Assembly: GCF_028023875.1 (NCBI RefSeq)
Contig: NZ_JAQIPB010000011.1
Location: 1 to 64,000, forward strand
DNA length: 64,000 nt
From: Xenophilus arseniciresistens
GTDB taxonomy: Bacteria > Pseudomonadota > Gammaproteobacteria > Burkholderiales > Burkholderiaceae_C
Direction of reading: 5' to 3'
Shown: one piece after another, positions 45,819 to 55,195 of the stretch
Numbering within the stretch: position 1 is the stretch's first letter
Layout: each line of letters starts with the position of its first letter
The notes under the pieces: generated by a model
The model's database searches: none
What the model saw: the letters and a program-made list of their open reading frames with translations, nothing else
Told to the model about the DNA's origin: nothing
Translations under genes and position numbers: made by a program

Positions 45819-46235
45819 ATGAAACGGGTGTATTTGTTGTGCGCGTGGATGCTGGCCGGCTCGCCTGCATGGGCCCAGGGCGAGTGGCTCACCCTCAGCG
45901 GCGACCCTGCGCGGCCCGAGGTCGACACCGTGCAGGTCAACCCCATCGCCGTGGAGCGAAGCGCCCAGGCGCGCACTTTGGACATCCGCGTCAACCGCTC
46001 GCGCACGCGCCGCAACTGGGAGGGCGTGCCCTATCGCTCCTACACCGCCCAGGTGCGCATCCGTTGCGAGGAGCGGCGCGGCGAATACCTGAACCTGCGC
46101 ATGTACCTGCAGCCGCTGTGGGTAGGCCCGGTGCAGGAAGCTGGCTACGACGAGCCGCGCCCGCCCATGCTGTTCAAGGACGTCGAACCCAACCCCACCG
46201 AACGCATCATCCGCGCGGCCTGCCCGGCCAGCTGA
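45819..46235 (+). CDS. Exported protein of unknown function
   Basis: A 138-residue protein with a clear signal peptide (MKRVYLLCAWMLAGSPAWAQ). The mature part begins EWLTLSGDPARPEVDTVQVN and contains paired Cys residues (RIRCEE and RAACPAS), which could form a disulfide. The layout resembles the small surface-adhesin-E-like exported proteins common in Burkholderiales, but I cannot assign it with certainty. It is followed by a hairpin and converges with malate synthase G. Confidence 0.75.
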   Translation: MKRVYLLCAWMLAGSPAWAQGEWLTLSGDPARPEVDTVQVNPIAVERSAQARTLDIRVNRSRTRRNWEGVPYRSYTAQVRIRCEERRGEYLNLRMYLQPLWVGPVQEAGYDEPRPPMLFKDVEPNPTERIIRAACPAS

Positions 46236-46252
46236 GGCTGGGCACGCAAGCA

Positions 46253-46278
46253 ACAACGGCGCCTCGCGGCGCCGTTGT
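46253..46278. terminator. Hairpin between convergent genes
   Basis: A perfect 11-bp stem ACAACGGCGCC (46253-46263) and GGCGCCGTTGT (46268-46278) closes a TCGC tetraloop. There is no long T run, so intrinsic termination is uncertain, but its place between the convergent exported-protein and malate synthase genes supports a terminator role. Confidence 0.65.
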
Positions 46279-46310
46279 CGTGATGGCGGGGGCCGCCGCA
46301 GGAAGGCCAA

Positions 46311-48503
46311 TCAGCCCGCTGCCTTCACCTTCAGCCGCCAGGCGTGCAGCAGCGGCTCGGTGTAGCCGCTGGGCTGTTCCACGCCCTTGAACACCAGGTC
46401 CTGTGCGGCCTGGTAGGCGGCGCTGGTGGCGAAGTTGCCGGCCATCTTGCGGTATAGCGCGTCGCCTTCGTTCTGCGCGTCCACCACGGCGGCCATGCGC
46501 TCGAAGGTGGCGTTGACCTGTTCCTTGGTGACGACGCCATGCAGCAGCCAGTTGGCGATGTGCTGGCTGCTGATGCGCAGCGTCGCGCGGTCTTCCATCA
46601 GGCCCACGTCGTGGATGTCGGGCACCTTCGAGCAGCCCACGCCCTGGTCGATCCAGCGCACCACGTAGCCCAGGATGCCCTGCACGTTGTTGTCCAGCTC
46701 CTGCTGCTTCTCGGCGTCGCTCCAGTTCGGCGTGGCCGTGATCGGCACCTGCAGCAGGTCGTTCAGGATGGCGTCGCGCTGGCTTTCGGCATCCGCCTTT
46801 TCCAGCTCCTTCTGCACGTCGGCCACGTTGACCTGGTGGTAGTGCAGCGCGTGCAGGGTGGCGGCCGTGGGCGAGGGCACCCAGGCCGTGTTGGCACCGG
46901 CCTTGGGATGGCCGATCTTCTGCTTGAGCATGTCGGCCATCAGGTCGGGCATGGCCCACATGCCCTTGCCGATCTGCGCCTTGCCGCGCAGGCCGCAATT
47001 GAGGCCCGTGAGCACGTTGTTGCGCTCATAGGCGGCGATCCACTTCGTGCCCTTGATGTCGCCCTTGCGCAGCATGGGGCCGCCCTGCATGGCGGTGTGC
47101 ATCTCGTCGCCGGTGCGGTCCAGGAAGCCGGTGTTGATGAAGGCCACGCGCGCCGGCGCGGCGGCAATGCAGGCCTGCAGGTTCACGCTGGTGCGGCGCT
47201 CCTCGTCCATGATGCCCAGCTTGACGGTGTTGGCCGCCAGGCCCAGCAGCTGTTCGACGCGGCCGAACAGCTCGTTGGCGAAGGCCACCTCGGCCGGGCC
47301 GTGCATCTTGGGCTTGACGATGTAGATGCTGCCGGTGCGCGAGTTGCGCAGACCGTTGGCGCCCTTGCCCTGCAGGTCGGCCATCGCGATGGCGGTGGTG
47401 ATCACCGCGTCCATGATGCCTTCGGGGATCTCCTTGCCTTCGCCCCACAGGATGGCGGGGTTGGTCATCAGGTGGCCCACATTGCGCACGAACATCAGCG
47501 AGCGGCCGTGCAGCTTCACTTCGCCGCTGCCATTGGGCGCGGTGTAGACGCGGTCGGCATTGAGGCGGCGCGTGAAGCTCTTGCCGCCCTTGGCCACTTC
47601 CTCGGTCAGCGTGCCCAGCTGAATGCCCAGCCAGTTGCTGTACGCGAGCACCTTGTCTTCGGCGTCCACCACGGCCACCGAGTCTTCCAGGTCCAGGATG
47701 GTGGACAGCGCGGCTTCGAGCACCACGTCGCTCACGCCGGCCGCATCGGTCTTGCCGATGGGCGTGCTGCGGTCGATCTGGATGTCGAGGTGGATGCCGT
47801 TGTGCTTGAGCAGCACCGAGGAGGGGGCCGCCGCGTCGCCCTGGTAGCCCACGAAGGCCGAAGCGTCCTTCAGGCGCGTGCTGCTGCTGTGCAGCGCGAT
47901 GACCAGTTGGCCGTCCTTGACGCTGTAGCCGGTCGCTTCCTTGTGCGAGCCGTTTTCCAGCGGCGCGGCCTGGTCCAGCACCTCGCGGGCGAAGGCAATC
48001 ACCTTGGCGCCGCGCACGGGGTTGTAGCCCTTGCCCTTGTCGGCGCCGCCTTCTTCGGAGATCGCGTCGGTGCCGTAGAGTGCGTCGTACAGCGAGCCCC
48101 AGCGCGCATTGGCCGCGTTCAGGGCGTAGCGGGCATTGAGGATGGGCACCACCAACTGCGGGCCGGCCTGCAGCGCGAGTTCGGCGTCCACGTTGGCCGT
48201 CGTCGCCTTCACGCCCTGGGGCTGCGGCAGCAGGTAGCCGATCTTTTCAAGGAAGGCGCGATAGGCCGGCATGTCGGCGATGGGGCCGGGGTTGGCCTTG
48301 TGCCAGGCGTCCATCTCCAGCTGGATGCGGTCGCGCTCGGCCAGCAGGGCGGCGTTCTTGGGCGCCAGCTCATGGACGATGGCGTCGAAGCCCTTCCAGA
48401 AGCTTTCGCTCTGCAGGCCGACCGAAGGCAGCACCTTGTCTTCGATGAAGCGGTACAGCTCGGTGGCCACCTGGAGGCGCTGGGTCGTGGTGCGTGCGGT
48501 CAT
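46311..48503 (-). CDS. glcB: Malate synthase G
   Basis: A 730-residue single-chain malate synthase of the G isoform, condensing glyoxylate and acetyl-CoA to malate. Length matches the family (about 725). Recognisable segments include [13 protein letters not shown] (metal site region), [35 protein letters not shown] and [20 protein letters not shown]. No glcDEF or isocitrate lyase gene is adjacent. The 160 bp upstream hold a TTGCCAA/TTGGCAA pair (48577-48583, 48626-48632) of unknown meaning. Confidence 0.97.
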   Translation of the reverse strand: MTARTTTQRLQVATELYRFIEDKVLPSVGLQSESFWKGFDAIVHELAPKNAALLAERDRIQLEMDAWHKANPGPIADMPAYRAFLEKIGYLLPQPQGVKATTANVDAELALQAGPQLVVPILNARYALNAANARWGSLYDALYGTDAISEEGGADKGKGYNPVRGAKVIAFAREVLDQAAPLENGSHKEATGYSVKDGQLVIALHSSSTRLKDASAFVGYQGDAAAPSSVLLKHNGIHLDIQIDRSTPIGKTDAAGVSDVVLEAALSTILDLEDSVAVVDAEDKVLAYSNWLGIQLGTLTEEVAKGGKSFTRRLNADRVYTAPNGSGEVKLHGRSLMFVRNVGHLMTNPAILWGEGKEIPEGIMDAVITTAIAMADLQGKGANGLRNSRTGSIYIVKPKMHGPAEVAFANELFGRVEQLLGLAANTVKLGIMDEERRTSVNLQACIAAAPARVAFINTGFLDRTGDEMHTAMQGGPMLRKGDIKGTKWIAAYERNNVLTGLNCGLRGKAQIGKGMWAMPDLMADMLKQKIGHPKAGANTAWVPSPTAATLHALHYHQVNVADVQKELEKADAESQRDAILNDLLQVPITATPNWSDAEKQQELDNNVQGILGYVVRWIDQGVGCSKVPDIHDVGLMEDRATLRISSQHIANWLLHGVVTKEQVNATFERMAAVVDAQNEGDALYRKMAGNFATSAAYQAAQDLVFKGVEQPSGYTEPLLHAWRLKVKAAG

Positions 48504-48663
48504 GGTGATGTGCGAAGAAAAGGCAAAGGGTGGGCGCGGGCCGCCGGGCCCGCTGAAGCTCCACTGTATTTGATACTTGCCAAAAGATTAACCGCAGGAT
48601 CGGCCACTGATTCGTGACAAAAACGTTGGCAATCTGGCCGCACAGCCCCCGCGTTGCTGACGC

Positions 48664-50205
48664 TCAGTCAGCTGCGATCACGCGACGGGTCAGTCCGCTG
48701 GGCAATGCATGCGCCTGCGCCAGCATCCGCTGGTAATAGGGCCACAGCCGCGATGCAGCCGCATGGCTGCTGGCCCACTGGCTGTGCATGACTGGCGTGA
48801 GCGTGCGAATCTCCTCGCGGATCGCAGCCACGTCGATCGAGACATGGGCGCCATCGCGCACCACCAGCTCGCCATTGACCACCACATGCCTGACCGAGCT
48901 GCCATCCTCGCTGTAGACCAACTGGCGCCGCAGGTCGTTGCAGGGCGTGAACGACCATCGGTCCAGATCGAGCAGCACGATGTCGGCCAGTGCCCCGGGC
49001 GCGAGCTGGCCCAGTTCGCCTTCGCGCCGGAGCGCGCGTGCGCCACCGGCCGTCAGCGCGCGCAGGACCTCGGCATGGCGCGGCCAGTGCGCTGGGTCGG
49101 CGTGGCTGAGGTTGTGGATCAGCCCCGCCATCTTGCCCGCGACCCACAGGTTGGCCGTGTCGTCGGTGCACAGTTCGTCAGTGCCAATGGCGATGGGAAC
49201 GCCTGCGTCGTGCAGCGCGCGCCAGGGCATGACACCGCTGCCCAGGCGCAGGTTGCACACGGGGTTGTGTGCGACCACGGCGCCGCTGTCGGCCAGCAGG
49301 CGCAGGTCGTCGTCATCGATCCACACGGCGTGGATGATTTCGCAGCGCTCGTCGAGCACGCCGGCCTCATGGATGTAGCGCAACAGCGACTGGCCGAAGC
49401 GCTCCAGCCCCGTGGCCCGCTGCAGCTTGGTTTCGAGCACGTGCAGGTTGTAGGGGAGGTCGTGGCTGCGGCTGAGCTCGCTCAGCGCCTGCAGGTAGGG
49501 CCGCGTGACGCGCTGCGGTGCCGAGCAGGACACCGCCGCCGACAGCCGGCCACGGGCGCAGCCGTGCCATCGGTCGATGAGGTGGCTGTACAGCGTCAAA
49601 AGCTCGTCCATGCCCTGCAGCGGCGCGGCCTCCATTTCGGCGCGTACGTCGGCCGGCAGCAGCTCGCGCAGATAGGGGAACTTGTCGTACTCGACCACAT
49701 TGGGCTGATCGATCGCGACAGTGGCGCGGATGCCGGCATCCGCGTAGGCCTGCATGACGGCATCGATGCCCTGCGGCGTCGCCAGCGGCACATGGTAGGC
49801 GTCATCGTGCACCGCGGTGATGCCGCGCTCGAGCATTTCAAGCGCGCCCATCATCGTGCGCAGATAGGCCATGCGCTGGCTGTCGCCGCTTTGGGCCAGC
49901 GGCGGCACTTCGTAGAGCATGAACAGCTCCAGCGGCAACCCGTCGAGCTGCCCGCGCATGAAGTTGCCGGGCGAATGGAAGTGCGCGTTGATCAGCCCAG
50001 GCATGGCGAGCATGCCGTGCGCGTCCAGGCACTGGGCCTCGGCGGGCGCCTGCAGGTTCGGGCCGATCGCCTGGATCCTGCCTCCGCTCACCAGGATGTC
50101 CGCGCAGGGCCATTCACGGTCGCGCTTGTCCAGGCTCAGAACGCGCGCACCCCTGATCAGCAGCGAGCCGGCGGGCCCGCTGTGCGTGTGGTCCGCGGCG
50201 CTCAT
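48664..50205 (-). CDS. Amidohydrolase of the cytosine deaminase/TrzN-AtzA superfamily branch
   Basis: A 513-residue metal-dependent hydrolase or deaminase. Metal ligands read as NAHFH (His75, His77), LHVLETK (His255), IIHAVWID (His292) and GTDE (Asp343). The companion motif HNPVCNLRLGSG starts at His313. The mononuclear zinc/iron subgroup with this pattern deaminates or dechlorinates nitrogen heterocycles. The ATG overlaps the ABC ATPase stop (ATGA), so it is the last gene of the transporter operon and very probably acts on the imported compound. The exact substrate is unknown; purine, pterin, triazine or pyrimidine derivatives are options. Confidence 0.85.
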   Translation of the reverse strand: MSAADHTHSGPAGSLLIRGARVLSLDKRDREWPCADILVSGGRIQAIGPNLQAPAEAQCLDAHGMLAMPGLINAHFHSPGNFMRGQLDGLPLELFMLYEVPPLAQSGDSQRMAYLRTMMGALEMLERGITAVHDDAYHVPLATPQGIDAVMQAYADAGIRATVAIDQPNVVEYDKFPYLRELLPADVRAEMEAAPLQGMDELLTLYSHLIDRWHGCARGRLSAAVSCSAPQRVTRPYLQALSELSRSHDLPYNLHVLETKLQRATGLERFGQSLLRYIHEAGVLDERCEIIHAVWIDDDDLRLLADSGAVVAHNPVCNLRLGSGVMPWRALHDAGVPIAIGTDELCTDDTANLWVAGKMAGLIHNLSHADPAHWPRHAEVLRALTAGGARALRREGELGQLAPGALADIVLLDLDRWSFTPCNDLRRQLVYSEDGSSVRHVVVNGELVVRDGAHVSIDVAAIREEIRTLTPVMHSQWASSHAAASRLWPYYQRMLAQAHALPSGLTRRVIAAD

Positions 50206-51002
50206 CGGGCCAGTGCCTCTTGCTCGGCGAAGGCGCGGTCCACCTCGTCGGCCAGCAACTCGGCCAGCCGGTCGTGCAGCGCATGGAAAGCCTCGTCGCG
50301 CGGGTTGCGCGGCCGGGGCAGATCGACGGGCACGATCTCCTTGATCCGCCCGGGGCGGGCAGTGAAGACCACGATGCGGTCGGCCAGTCCGATGGCCTCC
50401 TCGATCGAGTGCGTCACCAGCAGCACCGAAGCGCCGCTTTCGCGCCACAGCTGCAGCAGATAGGCCTGCATCTTCGCGCGGGTCTGGATGTCCAGCGCAG
50501 CAAAGGGTTCGTCCATCATCAGAACCTTGGGCTGTAGCGCCAGGGCGCGCGCCATCGCGGCACGCTGGCGCATCCCGCCCGACAGCTGCGAGGGCCGCTT
50601 GAGTTCAAAGCCGTTCAGGCCGACGCGGGCCAGCAGCTCCATCGCCCGGCGTTCCCGCTGCGCTCTGGGAACGCCCTGCAGCGCGAGCCCGTAGGCCACG
50701 TTGTCGCGGATGTCGAGCCAGGGGAACAGCGCTGCCTCCTGGAAGATCATACCGCGCTCGGGGCTGGGGCCGGTGATGGGGACGCCATCGCTGAGCAGGG
50801 CGCCGCGCGTGGCCCGTTCCAGGCCCGCGAGCATGTAAAGCAGCGTGCTCTTGCCGCAGCCCGAAGGGCCCAGCAGCACCACGAACTCGCCTGACTTCAC
50901 TTCGAAGCTGACGTACTGCAGCGCCACGAAAGGCGCCTCGGCTTCGTTCCAGGTCTTGCCGATGCCGCGGCATTCGATGGCCGGTGCGTATTGCGTGTTC
51001 AT
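50202..51002 (-). CDS. NMT1/SsuB-type ABC transporter ATPase
   Basis: A 266-residue ATPase of the nitrate/sulfonate/taurine/pyrimidine group. Walker A is GPSGCGKST, the signature LSGGMRQR, Walker B VLMMDEPFAALD, and the switch loop LLVTHSIEEAI. Both ends overlap neighbours by ATGA: the permease upstream and the amidohydrolase downstream. Confidence 0.93.
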   Translation of the reverse strand: MNTQYAPAIECRGIGKTWNEAEAPFVALQYVSFEVKSGEFVVLLGPSGCGKSTLLYMLAGLERATRGALLSDGVPITGPSPERGMIFQEAALFPWLDIRDNVAYGLALQGVPRAQRERRAMELLARVGLNGFELKRPSQLSGGMRQRAAMARALALQPKVLMMDEPFAALDIQTRAKMQAYLLQLWRESGASVLLVTHSIEEAIGLADRIVVFTARPGRIKEIVPVDLPRPRNPRDEAFHALHDRLAELLADEVDRAFAEQEALAR

Positions 51003-51901
51003 GCGTTTCTTCCTCCCACCTTTCGCGCGTCCAGCCACCACAGCATCCGCCGCTGTATCCAGCCCAGGGCCTGATCGAACAGGAAACCCGACAGGCCGAT
51101 CAGGGTCATCGTGAAGAAGACCAGACTCGCATTGAAGGTGTTGCGCGCCATCATGACGATCTGCCCCAGCCCGCTGCCGACACCCGCGGCCTCGGCAATG
51201 AGCACCACCATCCATGCCGCGAACAGGTTGATGCGCAGCGTCACAAACAGGCCCGGCAGGATGGCCGGAAGGATCACGCTGGTGTAGATCTGCCGCTTGC
51301 TCGCGCCCAGGATGCGGGCGATGTGGATGTAGGGGGCAGGCACCTCGTCGATCTGGGCCAGCGTGGCGATCACCATCACGAAGAAGATGGCCACGAACAC
51401 CATGAAGATCGCCGGCCTGTCGCCGATGCCAAACAGGAATACCGCCACAGGCAGCCATGCGACGGGCGAAATGGGCGCGAACATCGTCACGGCCGGTAGC
51501 GCGAGCTTGCCGAACAGCGACCAGTAGCGGATGGCGATGCCCGTGGCCAGGCTCAGCACGAAGCCCAGAGTCAGGCCCAGCAGCACGCGCATGGACGTCC
51601 ACAGCACCACGCTCATGACGCCGAGCCAGCTTCCGCCTTCGCCGCTGGAGCCGATGGTATTGGCGCGATCGAAAAAATGCAGTTGCTGGTGCCATGCGCC
51701 GAGAAACACGTGCGGCGCCGGCAGCGGATCGGCCCAGCCCATCCATGCAGCCCATTCCCACAGGCCGATGATGATGCCGATGGACGCGAACGACCAGGCG
51801 GCCGAATGAAGCCTGCGCTGCCAGGTCGGTGTGAGCCAGCCGGCCCGCGCCGGCCTGTCGGCGCGGGGCGGGGCCGCGGGGGTGACAGCCTTGGTGCTCA
51901 T
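50999..51901 (-). CDS. NMT1/SsuC-type ABC transporter permease
   Basis: A 300-residue membrane permease with about six helices. After a Pro/Ala-rich cytoplasmic leader come the hydrophobic segments and the coupling region ARILGASKRQIYTSVILPAILPGL. It is 10 bp from the binding-protein gene and overlaps the ATPase gene by ATGA. Confidence 0.93.
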   Translation of the reverse strand: MSTKAVTPAAPPRADRPARAGWLTPTWQRRLHSAAWSFASIGIIIGLWEWAAWMGWADPLPAPHVFLGAWHQQLHFFDRANTIGSSGEGGSWLGVMSVVLWTSMRVLLGLTLGFVLSLATGIAIRYWSLFGKLALPAVTMFAPISPVAWLPVAVFLFGIGDRPAIFMVFVAIFFVMVIATLAQIDEVPAPYIHIARILGASKRQIYTSVILPAILPGLFVTLRINLFAAWMVVLIAEAAGVGSGLGQIVMMARNTFNASLVFFTMTLIGLSGFLFDQALGWIQRRMLWWLDARKVGGRNA

Positions 51902-51911
51902 GCGCGGTGCC

Positions 51912-52997
51912 TCATGCGGACTTCAGTTTCAGCGTGTCGAACATCGTCTTGTTGGCCGCGATGACGTCCTCCAGCGGCTTCCAGTCGAAGATGCCGGCAC
52001 CGGGCACTTTCTTGATGTAGCCCATCTCCTTCATCGACTGGGCTCGCGCGAGGATGAACGGGGCCTGGTTGCGCTGGTCCACCATCACGGGCTGGCGGCG
52101 GGCCGCGGCGGTGGCTGCTTCCAGCGTGGTCTTGTAGTAGCTGCCCACGGTTTGCGACAGCGCAGCAGCGGGGGTGGATTCGATCTGGCTTTGCGCCGTG
52201 AGCAGCGCCTTGATGACCGCGCGCACCACGGCGGGTTGCTTCTGCAGCAGGGGCGTGCGCACCGCCAGCACGCAGTCGGCGTACTGCGGGCCGTACAGGT
52301 CGGTGCCGTCGCTGAGCACGCGCGCGCCCTTGCGCGCGGCGGCGCACTGGCTGGCATAGGGCTCCACTGCGCAGATGGCGTCCACCGCGCCGCCAATGAA
52401 GGCCTGGGCCATTTCCGGCGAGGTGTTGAAGTAGCGGACCTGCACGTCCTTGAAGCTCAGGCCGGCTTTCTTGAGCCAGTCGTAGGGCAGCACTTCGAGC
52501 GTGTCGGCCTGGAAGGTGCCCAGCGTCTTGCCGCGCATGTCGGCTGCGCTCGCGATGCCTTCCTTGGCCACGATCAGGCAGCCGTTGACGCCGCCGCCAG
52601 CCACGACGGCCACAGGCGCGCCTGCGTCATACAGCGAGAGCAGGTTCGAGTACGGGATCATCGAGACATCGACCGCGCCCACGCCAAACAGCGTCACGAT
52701 GTCGGTGTTGGTTGGCGTGACCACGAACTCCAGGTCCACGCCGTCGCTGCGCGTGAGCTGACGCTCCTTGGCGATGAAGATGCCCAGATTGCACAGGCCG
52801 GCGCCGTGGGTTGCGCGCACGCGGGTGTTGCCTGCGGCCTGCGTGCCACTGGCGCCCATGGCAGCCGCCAGCGCCGTGGGCAGCACGACCACCGCCGCGC
52901 CTGTGCCCCCAAGGGACTTCAGGAAGTCACGGCGGCCCGGGTTTGAAGAAGATGCAGATTGCAGGGCGGCAAAGGCCCCGCCATTACGTTCGCACAT
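51912..52997 (-). CDS. NMT1/ThiY-type ABC substrate-binding protein
   Basis: A 361-residue receptor with a twin-arginine signal (GRRDFLKSLGGTGAAVVVL) and an NMT1/SsuA-like domain: LCNLGIFIAKERQLTRSDGVDLEFV, then NTDIVTLFGVGAVDVSMI and ADMRGKTLGTFQADTLEVL. It heads the four-gene operon with permease, ATPase and amidohydrolase. Receptors of this fold bind sulfonates, nitrate, thiamine precursors, riboflavin or heterocycles; the linked amidohydrolase favours a nitrogen heterocycle. Confidence 0.9.
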   Translation of the reverse strand: MCERNGGAFAALQSASSSNPGRRDFLKSLGGTGAAVVVLPTALAAAMGASGTQAAGNTRVRATHGAGLCNLGIFIAKERQLTRSDGVDLEFVVTPTNTDIVTLFGVGAVDVSMIPYSNLLSLYDAGAPVAVVAGGGVNGCLIVAKEGIASAADMRGKTLGTFQADTLEVLPYDWLKKAGLSFKDVQVRYFNTSPEMAQAFIGGAVDAICAVEPYASQCAAARKGARVLSDGTDLYGPQYADCVLAVRTPLLQKQPAVVRAVIKALLTAQSQIESTPAAALSQTVGSYYKTTLEAATAAARRQPVMVDQRNQAPFILARAQSMKEMGYIKKVPGAGIFDWKPLEDVIAANKTMFDTLKLKSA

Positions 52998-53305
52998 ACC
53001 AATACCTCGTCCAAGTCGAGAGATTCATGAATCCACCCTCTTCGGAACCCGGCGAACGTGCGCCAGTGCTGCAGCGACTGGCTCACGGGCCGGATTCCGG
53101 ATCAGGCCCAGAATCGGCACGCCAACCGTAGAAGCTCAACGCCTGCGCTGACAGTCGCTGAGCAAAGAGCGTGCCTGGCCCAGGTGCATACGTCGGCCTG
53201 ATTTGCCGGGCGTATGCACCACGGGGGTGCGTGCATCGGCCCGCAGCAGCGCGGGCGCCCCGGCGAGGCGCGCGCCTGCCTGCGCCGTGCCGCCGATGCC
53301 CGCCC
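52998..53305. other. Non-coding gap with a long inverted repeat
   Basis: This 308-bp gap separates the ABC/amidohydrolase operon from the upstream IclR gene, both on the minus strand. It holds a perfect 10-bp inverted repeat GGTGCATACG (53183-53192) and CGTATGCACC (53211-53220) with an 18-nt centre that itself can pair (CGGC and GCCG). It could be the iclR terminator or an operator of the ABC operon. No convincing coding sequence is present. Confidence 0.6.
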
Positions 53306-54049
53306 TCAGCCGGTGCGTCCGTGCAAGGCCTGCGCCGCGCGTGTCACGGCGCTCAGATAGCCTGCGTCGTAGCGGTGCACCGGCATGGTGAGCGTCACGG
53401 CCGCCACCACGGCGCCGTGCGTGTCGAATACCGGCACCGAGATGCCGGCCACGTCCGCCAGGCGGTCGCCGGCGGCGCAATAGGCGCCTGCCTTGCGGAT
53501 GGCGGCGTACAGGGCCTTGTCGCGCGCGCTGGCGCCGGCCTGGCTGGCCGCGTCCCAGGCCGAGAGCACGCGCCCGCCCGTGCCGCGCGACAGCGGCAGC
53601 ACGTCGCCGGCCTTGATGTGGTCGCGCACGGGGTGGGGCGAATCGACGCGGAACAGGCAGACGCGGATCGCGTTGGCGCCCTGGCCCTGCCGGACGTGGT
53701 AGGCCGCGCTTTCGCCGGTCTCGCGCACCAGCGCCTGCAGCACGGGCAGCACCACGCGGTCGAGCGAGAACGCGGCCGCGTACACGGCATGCAGGCGCGC
53801 GATCTCGGCGCCCAGCGCATAGCGGCCGTCGGGTTGCCGGTGCAGCAGGCCCGCATGCTCCAGCGAGGCCAGCAGGCGCAAGGCCGTGCTCTTGTAAAGG
53901 CGCGTGCGCTGCGCCAGCTCGGCCAGGCCCAGCGCCGCATCGCCTTCGCGGAAGGCCGCCAGCAGCGTCAGCGCGCGGTCCACCGCCGCCACGCCGCCCG
54001 CGGCGGCGCTGTGGTCGGCAAGGGATTCGGTGCGGGCAGGGCGGGGCAT
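53306..54049 (-). CDS. IclR family transcriptional regulator
   Basis: A 247-residue IclR-type regulator (an in-frame GTG at 54061 would add four residues). The winged helix-turn-helix covers VAAVDRALTLLAAF, LGLAELAQRTRLYKSTALRLLASLEHAGLL. The effector domain follows from about residue 85 and ends with ISVPVFDTHGAVVAAVTLTMP. It is divergent from the HMG-CoA lyase gene, and a perfect dyad of the type bound by IclR proteins lies between them, so it likely controls that operon. Confidence 0.93.
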   Translation of the reverse strand: MPRPARTESLADHSAAAGGVAAVDRALTLLAAFREGDAALGLAELAQRTRLYKSTALRLLASLEHAGLLHRQPDGRYALGAEIARLHAVYAAAFSLDRVVLPVLQALVRETGESAAYHVRQGQGANAIRVCLFRVDSPHPVRDHIKAGDVLPLSRGTGGRVLSAWDAASQAGASARDKALYAAIRKAGAYCAAGDRLADVAGISVPVFDTHGAVVAAVTLTMPVHRYDAGYLSAVTRAAQALHGRTG

Positions 54050-54120
54050 GGCGGGCGGCACAAAAAGGGTTGACGTTGACAGCGCAGGCGCAGCAACGGT
54101 CTAATTCTGACTTCTGGAAC

Positions 54121-54143
54121 ATCGTTCTGCAAGATAGAACGAT
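54121..54143. promoter_or_regulatory. Perfect dyad between iclR and HMG-CoA lyase, candidate IclR operator
   Basis: ATCGTTCT (54121-54128) and AGAACGAT (54136-54143) form an exact 8-bp inverted repeat with a 7-bp centre. An extra GGAAC half-site stands just to the left (54116-54120), facing GTTCT. The site is 30 bp before the HMG-CoA lyase start and 72 bp before the iclR start, a normal place for shared control. Confidence 0.6.
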
Positions 54144-54172
54144 CGGCCACATCTCTGCTGTTTCGTTCGCGC

Positions 54173-55195
54173 ATGACCGCCTCCGATCCCGATCCCGACT
54201 CCGCCCCCTCTTCCACGCTGGCGCCCGCCGTCCTGATCAGCGAGGTCGGCCCGCGCGACGGCCTGCAGTCGGTGGCCGCCACCATGCCCACGGCCGCCAA
54301 GCAAGGCTGGATCGCGGCGCTGCATGCGGCCGGGCTGCGCGAGATCGAAGTCGCCTCCTTCGTGCCCGCGCGTCTGCTGCCGCAGATGGCCGATGCGGCC
54401 GAGGTGGTGCGCCATGCCGTCGCCCTGCCGGGCCTGCGCGTGATGGCGCTGGTGCCCAACCTGCGCGGCGCGCAGGCGGCGCTGGCGGCCGGGGCGCACA
54501 AGCTCACGATGCCCGTGTCGGCCAGCGAGGCGCATTCGCTGGCCAATGTGCGCAAGACGCCCATGGCGATGGTCGATGAGGTTCGGGCCATCGACGCGCT
54601 GCGGCGCGGGCTGGCCGGCAGCGGGCCGATGGCCGGGCTCGAGGCCGGCATCTCCACCGCCTTCGGCTGCACGCTGCAGGGCCGGGTCGACGAAGACGCC
54701 GTGATCCGCCTGGCCGTGGCCTGTGCCGAGGCGGGCGCCGACGAAGTGGGCCTGTCCGACACCGTGGGCTACGCCAACCCGGCGCAGGTGCGCAGGCTGT
54801 TCACGCGCCTGCGTTCCGAACTCGGCGACAAGGCAGGCGCCGCCCACATGCACAACACGCGCGGGCTGGGCCTGGCCAACTGCCTGGCCGCCTACGAGGC
54901 CGGCGTGCGCACCTTCGACGCCTCCCAGGGCGGCCTGGGCGGCTGCCCCTACGCGCCGGGCGCCTCGGGCAACGTGGTCACCGAAGACCTGGTCTTCATG
55001 TTCGAGGCCATGGGCGTGGCCACCGGCGTGGACCTCGCGCGCCTGCTGGCCGCGCGCGAGGCGCTGCGCGCCGGCCTGCCCGGCGAGCCGATCTACGGCA
55101 TGACCCCCGAAGCGGGCCTGCCCAAGGGCTTCGCGCCCGCGGCGGCGCCTGCCCATTCAAGAGACACATCCACAGGAGAGATGCGCAATGTCTGA
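54173..55195 (+). CDS. Hydroxymethylglutaryl-CoA lyase
   Basis: A 340-residue TIM-barrel lyase that cleaves HMG-CoA to acetyl-CoA and acetoacetate. The active site is visible as EVGPRDGLQ (Arg28, Asp29), AHMHNTRGLGLANCL for the two metal-binding His, and the mobile-loop Cys in GGLGGCPYAPGASGN. Related lyases act on 3-hydroxy-3-methylglutaryl- or citramalyl-type CoA esters. The last 8 bp overlap the CoA-transferase gene, so the two are coupled. Its promoter region holds the IclR-like dyad. Confidence 0.93.
   Translation: MTASDPDPDSAPSSTLAPAVLISEVGPRDGLQSVAATMPTAAKQGWIAALHAAGLREIEVASFVPARLLPQMADAAEVVRHAVALPGLRVMALVPNLRGAQAALAAGAHKLTMPVSASEAHSLANVRKTPMAMVDEVRAIDALRRGLAGSGPMAGLEAGISTAFGCTLQGRVDEDAVIRLAVACAEAGADEVGLSDTVGYANPAQVRRLFTRLRSELGDKAGAAHMHNTRGLGLANCLAAYEAGVRTFDASQGGLGGCPYAPGASGNVVTEDLVFMFEAMGVATGVDLARLLAAREALRAGLPGEPIYGMTPEAGLPKGFAPAAAPAHSRDTSTGEMRNV

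Noticed and set aside
46539-48617. A 692-codon plus-strand open frame opposite malate synthase G
   Set aside because: Antisense shadow; malate synthase is unambiguous.
53136-54152. A 338-codon minus-strand frame overlapping the IclR gene
   Set aside because: It is in another frame of the same strand, very Arg/Gly/Ala-rich, and has no helix-turn-helix, unlike the IclR frame.
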